From: Roseivirga sp. UBA6061 | GTDB lineage: Bacteria > Bacteroidota > Bacteroidia > Cytophagales > Cyclobacteriaceae | NCBI GenBank assembly: GCA_002427745.1 | Contig: DIYF01000186.1 | Coordinates: 1 to 30,827 of the forward strand | Length of the DNA stretch: 30,827 nucleotides | Direction: 5' to 3' | Shown here: positions 8,166 to 14,137 of the stretch, in pieces | How positions within the stretch are numbered: the stretch's first letter is position 1 | Layout: each line of letters begins with the position of its first letter | Program-made: the position numbers and the translations under genes | Notes under the pieces: generated by a model | What the model saw: only the letters and a program-made list of their open reading frames with translations | Databases searched by the model: none | What the model was told of the DNA's origin: nothing

Positions 8166-9278
8166 GTGCCACCCATTTTCCAGAATTCACTTTTCACTTT
8201 CGAAAACCGGGACGCCATTGACGAGGCTTTTGATGACCGACTGAACAGCTTTATTTACTCACGAGGCAAAAACCCCACGGTAAGAATGGTGGAAGAAAAG
8301 CTGGCTGCACTGGCCGGAGGAGAGAAGGCTCAGCTCTTTCCATCGGGAATGGCAGCTATATCGGCTGCTATGTTGCATTGCCTCAGGGCCGGAGACCATG
8401 TCGTTACCATCAAGAATATGTATGGACCGGCCAATAACTTCCTGGTATCTTACCTGCAGCCAAAGTTTGATATATCCATCACATTTGTGGAAGGCAAAGA
8501 AGTATCGGAGTTTAAGAATGCCATTCAGCACAATACCCGTCTGATCTACCTGGAAAGCCCTTCCTCGGCAGTGTTTTCCCTCCAGGATCTGGAAAAAGTA
8601 GCCGCTCTGGCCAGATCCAAGGGTATTATGACTGTTTGCGATAATACCTGGGCGACCCCCATTTTTCAAAAACCACTGGCCATGGGGGTTGATCTGGAAA
8701 TGCACTCCTGCTCAAAGTACATAGGAGGACACAGCGATGTGGTGTCAGGAGTGTTGATAGGAAAAACAGAAATCATTGACTCCATAGCAGTGCGGGAATA
8801 CGAATGGCTGGGAGCCAAGATGGCACCATTTGAGGCCTGGCTATTGCTGAGAAGCCTGAGAAGTTTACCTGTCCGGATGGAGCGCCATCAAAAGAGCGGC
8901 TTGCATATAGCAGCTTTTTTAGCGCAACACCCCGCGATCGCTAAAGTACGTTATCCGGGCCTTCCTGACTTTGAGCAGAAAGAACTGGCAGAGCAGCAAA
9001 TGACAGGTTATACTGCACTGATGGGCTTTCAGCTCAAAACTAATGACCTTAACAAGATTAAAGCTTTCGTTAATGCCCTGAAGCTTTTTAAAATAGGGGT
9101 GAGCTGGGGTGGACATGAGAGTCTGATTTATGCACCAGCCATTAGCTATCTCAAAGAACTAAGCCCTGAACAATTCGATGCACTGGGAATTTCTCTGGGA
9201 GACATGCGTATCAGTGTGGGCCTGGAGCATGTGGAAGACCTGCAGGCCGATCTGGCTCAGGCCCTGGAAGCTGTATAA
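8166..9278 (+). CDS. PLP-dependent trans-sulfuration enzyme (cystathionine beta-lyase/gamma-synthase family)
   Basis: Cytosolic fold-type I PLP enzyme of the Cys/Met metabolism family. Family members cleave or form cystathionine, or degrade methionine. The continuous frame gives 370 residues from a GTG at 8166, but the true protein very likely starts at ATG 8092 across a frameshift, giving about 395 residues, the usual size. Motifs numbered from the GTG: YSRGKNPT (31-38), FPSGMAAISA (58-67), MYGPANNF (85-92), the Asp of CDNTWATP (158-165), and the PLP lysine K184 in SCSKYIGGHSD. The MYGP segment and LESPSSA resemble beta-lyases more than methionine gamma-lyases, which carry a Cys after YG. 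That subfamily choice is inference. It forms an apparent operon with the NhaC-type transporter. If the frameshift is real and unsuppressed, a GTG-started product would lack the segment that helps form the dimer. Confidence 0.9.
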   Translation: MPPIFQNSLFTFENRDAIDEAFDDRLNSFIYSRGKNPTVRMVEEKLAALAGGEKAQLFPSGMAAISAAMLHCLRAGDHVVTIKNMYGPANNFLVSYLQPKFDISITFVEGKEVSEFKNAIQHNTRLIYLESPSSAVFSLQDLEKVAALARSKGIMTVCDNTWATPIFQKPLAMGVDLEMHSCSKYIGGHSDVVSGVLIGKTEIIDSIAVREYEWLGAKMAPFEAWLLLRSLRSLPVRMERHQKSGLHIAAFLAQHPAIAKVRYPGLPDFEQKELAEQQMTGYTALMGFQLKTNDLNKIKAFVNALKLFKIGVSWGGHESLIYAPAISYLKELSPEQFDALGISLGDMRISVGLEHVEDLQADLAQALEAV

Positions 9279-9295
9279 GTCCGGGTTTAAGAAGA

Positions 9296-9426
9296 ACTAC
9301 CATCAGTGGCCTTAGTCGCACGACCACTTCCAGTGGTCAGACGACTGCGCTTGGGGCTCCGCCCACCATCAGGGGCTCCGGTAAGACTCGCCATCAGGGT
9401 CTCCGGCACTGGACCCTGATGACTTC
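9296..9426. repeat. Hairpin-rich intergenic repeat, copy 3 (short)
   Basis: Shorter relative of the elements at 2905-3172 and 3240-3595, again between two convergent genes. It keeps the hairpin with GACCACT (9322-9328) and AGTGGTC (9332-9338), flanked by GTCG (9315-9318) and GACGAC (9340-9345). It also keeps the closing hairpin CATCAGGGTC (9392-9401)/GACCCTGATG (9412-9421), plus one more CCATCAGGGGCTCCGG unit near 9365. The first and third hairpins of the long copies are missing. It ends eight bases before the DUF763 stop codon. Confidence 0.8.
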
Positions 9427-9433
9427 AGCAGTT

Positions 9434-10648
9434 TTAAAATAAAGAGAGTTGTGTCTTAAGGGGTTGTCTGGGCTTTTTGGCAGGCCCGGCCACAGTCATT
9501 CCCCCATATTTGTAGGATTCAGCGCGCTCTTTGGCCACCACTTGTTCAAAGTTGGCATTAGGCTGAAAGTCTTTTTCCATGCGTTGAGCGATGGTAGTCA
9601 GACTCTTGATCGCTTTGCTCTTATCCGTATGACCAATCTTAGCTTTGTCCAGAGCTGTTCTCAGTATTGACAGTGTATCATCATAGGTCTTGAGGGGGAC
9701 AGGGAAAGGGTGCCCGTCTTTACCACCGTGAGCAAAAGAAAAGCGGGCAGGATCAGTAAAACGCGAGGGGGTTCCGTGAATTACCTCACTGACCAGGGTC
9801 AATGATTGCAGCGTACGCGGACCTACTCCCCAAAGCAGCAATAGTTCTTCGAATTTGGTAATGTCTGTATTATGGGCAAGAGCCAAGACACTCCCCAGTC
9901 TCTTAAGGTCTACATCTTCGGCCCTTACATCGTGATGGGACGGCATCATAACAAAACGCTGGGCTTCTTTCATAATGCTGGCCGGTTTTTCGTCAGTAAG
10001 GCTCATGATGCCCGCTTTGGTATCTGTGGCGGCCTTTGCGGTGAGGTTAAGAATGGCTCCCTGGTTCACCCCAACTACTGAGGTGTGCGGTTCATTCAGG
10101 AAGTCCTGAAAGGCCTGTGAGTGCCAGTGGTAGCGCCTGGCATAGCCAGTAGCATCATTCATGCCTTGCTGTACCACGGCCCATTCTCCGGTGTCCGTTA
10201 CAAAGAAGGAGTGGAGGTAGATGGAAAAGCCATCCTGAATGGCTGTATTATCTACTTTTGCGCTGAGCTTACTGGACTTTACCAGAGCTTCCCCATCCAG
10301 TCCGGTTTTTTCAGCTACTCGTAGCAACTCATCAGGGGTATTGCGGGAATGCTTGCCTCGTCCGCCACATACGTAGATGCCCAGTTCTTTGGAAATCGGG
10401 TTAATGGCTCGTTTAAGCGCCCCCACAACGGAAGTGGTGATACCAGATGAGTGCCAGTCCATGCCCATAACGGCTCCCAGTGATTGAAACCACAAGGGGT
10501 CGCTCAATCGCTGAATCATGACGGATTTGCCATATTCCATGACAACAGCTTCTGTAATAGCCCTGCCAAGCGTGGCCATCCGTTGCGCCAGCCATGGAGG
10601 CACCGTACCATAGTGGAGCGGTAAATCAGCATGTCCTGATCTATTCAT
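9434..10648 (-). CDS. DUF763 domain-containing protein
   Basis: 404-residue cytosolic protein matching the DUF763 family along its whole length, including the characteristic opening RSGHADLPLHYGTVPPWL, ELGIYVCGGRGKHSRNTP (88-105), KVDNTAIQDGFSIY (131-144), QQGMNDATGYARRYHW (160-175) and PSHHDV. The family is known mostly from archaea and scattered bacteria, and its function is not established. Residues about 266-291 (FEELLLLWGVGPRTLQSLTL) look like a helix-hairpin-helix, a fold common in DNA-binding and repair proteins. A nucleic-acid role is a possibility rather than a finding. Upstream, the palindromes at 10649-10683 suggest regulated expression. The C-terminus is basic (KKPRQPLKTQLSLF). 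Confidence 0.9.
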   Translation of the reverse strand: MNRSGHADLPLHYGTVPPWLAQRMATLGRAITEAVVMEYGKSVMIQRLSDPLWFQSLGAVMGMDWHSSGITTSVVGALKRAINPISKELGIYVCGGRGKHSRNTPDELLRVAEKTGLDGEALVKSSKLSAKVDNTAIQDGFSIYLHSFFVTDTGEWAVVQQGMNDATGYARRYHWHSQAFQDFLNEPHTSVVGVNQGAILNLTAKAATDTKAGIMSLTDEKPASIMKEAQRFVMMPSHHDVRAEDVDLKRLGSVLALAHNTDITKFEELLLLWGVGPRTLQSLTLVSEVIHGTPSRFTDPARFSFAHGGKDGHPFPVPLKTYDDTLSILRTALDKAKIGHTDKSKAIKSLTTIAQRMEKDFQPNANFEQVVAKERAESYKYGGMTVAGPAKKPRQPLKTQLSLF

Positions 10649-10683
10649 TTAGTAAAGCTAACTAAAAAAATTAGCTTAACTAA
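10649..10683. promoter_or_regulatory. Palindromic operator-like cluster upstream of DUF763
   Basis: Immediately upstream of the DUF763 start lie overlapping inverted repeats: TTAGT (10649-10653)/ACTAA (10661-10665), AAGCTAA (10655-10661)/TTAGCTT (10671-10677), and TTAG (10671-10674)/CTAA (10680-10683). The half-sites TTAG..CTAA resemble the MarR/SlyA-type palindrome (SlyA consensus TTAGCAAGCTAA). No MarR gene is in the window. The AT-rich context makes partial palindromes easy to obtain by chance. Confidence 0.35.
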
Positions 10684-10736
10684 AAATAATAGTATTCTTA
10701 AGCAGAAAGCTTCTTAGTGAAAGACGATATCAGGCC

Positions 10737-10910
10737 TTAGTCAAGGTCGTATTCTTCCTGTAGGTTATAAATGGCTTGTTCCACCTTAGCCAAAGCGCTG
10801 TCAGGAGCATGTAAAAGGCTGGCTTTATCTGTCTCGCTCAACAGTTTGGAGACATTCTTCAACGAAAAGATAATCAGGTTTAATTCTTCTATCGCATTTT
10901 CAGGGCTCAT
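10737..10910 (-). CDS. Small hypothetical protein, 57 residues
   Basis: Not a recognised family. An ATG at 10908-10910 (minus strand) opens 57 codons ending in TAA at 10737-10739. The product starts MSPENAIEELNLIIFSLKN and ends AIYNLQEEYDLD. It is acidic, without cysteines or membrane segments, and predicted to be mainly helical with heptad-like hydrophobic spacing, so a small helical-bundle or partner-binding protein is plausible. The codon choice looks like that of neighbouring genes, and the frame fills an otherwise empty stretch. It lies 89 bases upstream of the DUF763 start on the same strand, with the palindromic cluster between them. I saw no Shine-Dalgarno sequence, which is normal for this phylum. 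Confidence 0.6.
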   Translation of the reverse strand: MSPENAIEELNLIIFSLKNVSKLLSETDKASLLHAPDSALAKVEQAIYNLQEEYDLD

Positions 10911-11188
10911 GGTATTGCAGTTGAATGAGTCGCTAAATTAAAGTCTCAGTCTCCAGTTTCGACAAATAAGGCCCTGATGTCTACCCCTTGTCTACAGTTG
11001 TGAAGCTGAATTGACCCGGGGCCTGCCCGGTTTGTACAGCAAACTTGTCAGTGCGCCAGATTGTCTTTTCTGAGAGCCCGGTAAGTGTTCTAAAACTGTT
11101 CGTTAAGTGTACGATTTCGTTACATCTATTTTCGGACACTTTTTGTTGATTTTGGTTAAATTGTTGACTGTGAGTTGTTTATGTTTTT
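10911..11188. other. Gene-free divergent region
   Basis: No coding frame recognised. It contains a short inverted repeat, CCGGG/CCCGG, near 11017-11031, and AT-rich sequence from 11100 onward. TATTTTCG near 11127-11134 is a weak -7-like match without a well-placed -33 element. It probably holds promoters for the small minus-strand gene on its left and the acidic protein on its right. Confidence 0.35.
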
Positions 11189-11204
11189 TGGCACAGGCCT
11201 TGGA
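11189..11204 (+). promoter_or_regulatory. Possible sigma-54 (-24/-12) promoter
   Basis: TGGCAC at 11189-11194, five bases, then TTGGA at 11200-11204. This matches the RpoN pattern TGGCAC-N5-TTGCW with exact GG-to-G spacing but a G where the -12 C is expected. Transcription would start near 11214-11216, about 40 bases before the start codon of the acidic secreted protein. RpoN is known in many Cytophagales. No sigma-54 activator gene is in this window. Confidence 0.4.
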
Positions 11205-11253
11205 TAATAGAAGACAGGTCAACAATTAATTATTTACTTAAAACAACAAGGTC

Positions 11254-11625
11254 ATGAACAACTCAAAAAACAACACCAAAAAAGCACTTAGCGTAATCTT
11301 AGGTTCAGCTCTCGCGATTGTAGCACTGTTTCAAACCAGCAATGCCAATTCTAACGAAATGAAGGCTGATATCATTTCAGCCGAAGAAGCAGCATTGCTT
11401 GCTGAGATTGATTTGATGTTCATGGACGAAGAAATGGACGTGGAAGAGGAAATCTACTTCGAAGAAATGGAAGAGTTGAACAACGAAGTAAAGGTTTATA
11501 ACAGCAACAATGAGCTGATCGGTGAAGGCGACCCATTGGTAAACCCCATCCTGAACCAGCTGGTAAATCAGGCTGATTACCTGAGCGAAATTGGCAACCA
11601 CAAGTATTACCGTATAGGTGAATAA
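11254..11625 (+). CDS. Small acidic exported protein of unknown function
   Basis: 123 residues, not a family I recognise. An N-terminal signal peptide is clear: a basic start MNNSKNNTKKA, a hydrophobic core LSVILGSALAIVALF, and a likely cleavage after about residue 31 (TSNA). The mature part has a dense acidic run near 46-75 (MDEEMDVEEEIYFEEMEEL) and ends with a more ordinary segment, YNSNNELIGEGDPLVNPILN through HKYYRIGE. Acidic exported proteins can bind calcium or other cations, but no EF-hand or other motif is present. The gene stands alone between a possible sigma-54 promoter and a strong terminator, a layout suggesting a discrete, probably abundant transcript. Confidence 0.8.
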   Translation: MNNSKNNTKKALSVILGSALAIVALFQTSNANSNEMKADIISAEEAALLAEIDLMFMDEEMDVEEEIYFEEMEELNNEVKVYNSNNELIGEGDPLVNPILNQLVNQADYLSEIGNHKYYRIGE

Positions 11626-11670
11626 GAAAACACTATAGTTTAATAAGTAAATAAAGGTTGATTATCTCAA

Positions 11671-11695
11671 AGCCGGTCGGAAGACCGGCTTTTTT
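11671..11695 (+). terminator. Intrinsic terminator after the acidic exported protein
   Basis: AGCCGGTC (11671-11678), loop GGAA, GACCGGCT (11683-11690), followed by a T-run. The 8-bp GC-rich stem with a tetraloop and U-tract is a textbook rho-independent terminator, 45 bases after the stop codon. It isolates this gene from the cyclase downstream. Confidence 0.95.
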
Positions 11696-11820
11696 ATTAT
11701 TTGGAAATGATCGCATAAAACGCAGAGAAACCTTAACCTGGTCCTGATTTCTCCGTTATCAGGTTTGCAATCGTCAAAAGAAGGATTCAGAAACCTGAAA
11801 TTTTTTGTCTCTTTACAGAC

Positions 11821-11837
11821 GACTGATTCGGTCAGTC
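11821..11837. promoter_or_regulatory. Inverted repeat just before the cyclase start codon
   Basis: GACTGA (11821-11826), loop TTCGG, TCAGTC (11832-11837), ending four bases before the ATG at 11842. In RNA this small hairpin would sit over the ribosome entry site, and in DNA it could be an operator. It is short enough to be chance. Confidence 0.3.
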
Positions 11838-11841
11838 ATAG

Positions 11842-12993
11842 ATGGAAACCCTGAAACTGACCGAGATAAATCATGCCACCGAGCTAAGGCCCAATATTGC
11901 CGTTATGAGTGAGAAACTGAGAATCAAACTGTCTAAACTGAAGGCGATATCTTATGCCTGGCTGGGTATGGGGGTGATTTTTGCAGTGGTAGAGCATTTC
12001 ACTCTCACTTCGGCTTACTCACTGGGAGTTTCTGAGAGCTATACCTTTCAAACGAACCTGCTCTTTCACCTGGCCTCAACGGTAATAGCCATTTCACTGG
12101 GGGCTACTTTTCTGGTTTTCTTTCTTGAAGATCGATGTCGCGAAAAGCCATATTGGTTTGGCATCAGCCTCATAGTTATGGTTTATGTCACTGTGGTGAG
12201 CATCATTACACTGCTACTGGGCCTGGTGCTGGTGCCTTTGAATACCGGAATTCTGGCAGATGACCCCGCTTTCGGAGATGCTTACAGAGCTTATCTTTTA
12301 GATACAGTTCATATTAAAAATATACTGTCCTGGTCAGTAGTGGTGGGTTTTACACAGCTACTGTTACAGGTAAATGACAAGTTCGGGCATGGTGTACTCT
12401 GGAGTCTTATCAGAGGCAAATATCATGCTGCCAGGGAAGAGGAGCGTATTTTTATGTTTCTCGATCTGAAATCTTCCACCGCCACCGCTGAGAAGCTGGG
12501 AAACCGCCTCTATCATGATTTTCTGCGGGATTATTTTGCCGATATCACCAATGCCATCTTATACAATAAGGGCCAGATCTATCAGTATGTAGGAGATGAG
12601 GTAGTGATCACCTGGCTGAAGGAGGAAGGAGTTACCGACTATCACTGCCTCAAATGCTATTTTGACATTAAAGACAGTATTGAAAAGCGCAGGGCCAAGT
12701 ATGAAGAGAAGTATGGCTTTATCCCTGAATTCAAGGCGGGTTTGCACACGGGTAAGGTGATAGCCGGAGAAATCGGCATCATCAAGCGGGATATCACCTA
12801 TTCAGGTGATGTGCTCAACACAGCGGCCCGCATTCAGTCAAAATGCAACGAGCTGGGAGTTCCGATTCTTGCCTCAGAGTCTCTGTTTAAACTCTTTTCA
12901 GCCGATATGCCTTTCAGAAAAAAATCACTGGGAGAGATAGAACTCAGGGGAAAGTCGCTTAGGGTGCACCTCAGTACTTTTGCAATGCCTTGA
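11842..12993 (+). CDS. Membrane-anchored class III adenylate/guanylate cyclase
   Basis: 383 residues. Four hydrophobic segments (about 37-55, 72-96, 104-133 and 160-177) anchor a C-terminal cytoplasmic cyclase domain (about 200-355). Both metal-binding aspartates are present, D208 in MFLDLKSST and D252 in YVGDEVVITW. The transition-state residues are present in VLNTAARIQ (N326, R330). The position normally occupied by the purine-selecting lysine (K before the GD motif) is Q248 here, in IYQYVGDEV, and the second selector position appears to be T319. Catalysis is therefore likely, but ATP versus GTP cannot be assigned. No cyclic-nucleotide effector is nearby. The gene is monocistronic by appearance, with an inverted repeat directly before its start. 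Confidence 0.9.
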   Translation: METLKLTEINHATELRPNIAVMSEKLRIKLSKLKAISYAWLGMGVIFAVVEHFTLTSAYSLGVSESYTFQTNLLFHLASTVIAISLGATFLVFFLEDRCREKPYWFGISLIVMVYVTVVSIITLLLGLVLVPLNTGILADDPAFGDAYRAYLLDTVHIKNILSWSVVVGFTQLLLQVNDKFGHGVLWSLIRGKYHAAREEERIFMFLDLKSSTATAEKLGNRLYHDFLRDYFADITNAILYNKGQIYQYVGDEVVITWLKEEGVTDYHCLKCYFDIKDSIEKRRAKYEEKYGFIPEFKAGLHTGKVIAGEIGIIKRDITYSGDVLNTAARIQSKCNELGVPILASESLFKLFSADMPFRKKSLGEIELRGKSLRVHLSTFAMP

Positions 12994-13176
12994 TTATTCC
13001 CCTTATTTTAGACAGAATTTCCATTTCATTTTATGAAAATGAGGTAAGGATGCAGACAGTTTGTAGCAGGCTCTGAACCTTACATCCAAAAGTCATATGG
13101 AGTGAAAAAATGAAATGATTACTTTCAGCATCATTTTTTAATAACACCACTTTGGTGATAGAAACGCGAATCAAAG

Positions 13177-14076
13177 ATGAACAGAAGAAGTTTTATCCAT
13201 AAATCCGGCTGTGCCTTATTATCCTCTTCAGTAGCCCCTTATATAGACTTAGGCTGGTCTGCCGATAAGAAGAAGTATAAGATGGGACTACAGCTCTTTA
13301 CTATCAGAGATGCCATGGCCAAAGATGCCCTGGGGAGTCTTAAAAAGGTGGCCGCCATGGGCTATCAGGACTTTGAAACCTATGGCCTGGAACCGGAAGA
13401 GGGCAAGTATTATGGCTTCAAAGCGGCCGACCTGAAAAAGGTACTGGACGATCATGACCTGAGTACTTCTACAGGCCACTATGATTTGTATGGGCATTGG
13501 CAAAAATCAGCTTCAGCCCTTGAAAGATATGTTGATCAGTGTATAGCCGGAGCCAAAGCACTGGACCAAAGCTACATCACCTGGCCCTGGATGCCTCCTG
13601 AAGCCAGAAATCATGAAACTTTTAAAAAGCTGCCGGAGGTATTGAACAAGATAGGAGAGCAGGTCACAAAGTCAGGTCTGGGGTTTGCCTATCACAACCA
13701 TGGCTTTGAATTTGTTGATTATGGGGGAGAAACCGGCTATGACATCATCATGCGCGAAACCGACCCAGAGCTGGTAAAGCTGCAACTGGATATGTACTGG
13801 GCGGCTCATTCGTCAAAAGTCAGTTCAGTTGATCTGATAGCCCGTCAGCCTAAGCGCTTTGTCATGTGGCACATTAAAGACATGGATAAGGTGACCCGTG
13901 ATTATACTGAGCTGGGCAACGGCTCCATAGATTATCATCAGGTATTGTCTGAAGCTTCTCAGGAGGGCCTTGAGTTTTATTTCCTGGAGCAAGGAGGCAA
14001 TTTTGCTCAGAATTCAATGCAAAGTGTTGAGGACAGTGCCAGGTATTTCAAAAAGAACCTGAAGAAGTATCTCTAA
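13177..14076 (+). CDS. Tat-exported sugar phosphate isomerase/epimerase-like TIM barrel protein
   Basis: 299 residues of the xylose isomerase-like (AP endonuclease 2) TIM barrel family. The N-terminus MNRRSFIHKSGCALLSSS has a twin-arginine signal, so export in folded form is predicted. Barrel motifs include MGLQLFTIRDAM (36-47), FETYG near 68, YHNHGFEF (about 171-178), LQLDMYW, MWHIKDMD and FLEQGG near the end. The His, Glu and Asp residues in these correspond to the metal site of the family. Such exported members are numerous in Bacteroidetes and are assumed to act on carbohydrates or inositols, but the substrate here is unknown. The stop codon lies inside a hairpin shared with the convergent TonB receptor gene. 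Confidence 0.9.
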   Translation: MNRRSFIHKSGCALLSSSVAPYIDLGWSADKKKYKMGLQLFTIRDAMAKDALGSLKKVAAMGYQDFETYGLEPEEGKYYGFKAADLKKVLDDHDLSTSTGHYDLYGHWQKSASALERYVDQCIAGAKALDQSYITWPWMPPEARNHETFKKLPEVLNKIGEQVTKSGLGFAYHNHGFEFVDYGGETGYDIIMRETDPELVKLQLDMYWAAHSSKVSSVDLIARQPKRFVMWHIKDMDKVTRDYTELGNGSIDYHQVLSEASQEGLEFYFLEQGGNFAQNSMQSVEDSARYFKKNLKKYL

Positions 14077-14109
14077 TCAGCCTGACCGCTCATGGCAGCC
14101 AGGCTGATT
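14075..14109. terminator. Hairpin over the stop codon between convergent genes
   Basis: AATCAGCCTG (14075-14084) and CAGGCTGATT (14100-14109) form a perfect 10-bp stem with a 15-base loop. The element starts within the TAA stop codon of the isomerase-like gene and ends 28 bases before the stop of the TonB receptor. There is no long T-run on either side, so it may be a bidirectional or RNA-stabilising hairpin rather than a strong intrinsic terminator. Confidence 0.6.
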
Positions 14110-14137
14110 GATGGACCTCCCGGCTCTGTCAGGTGAA

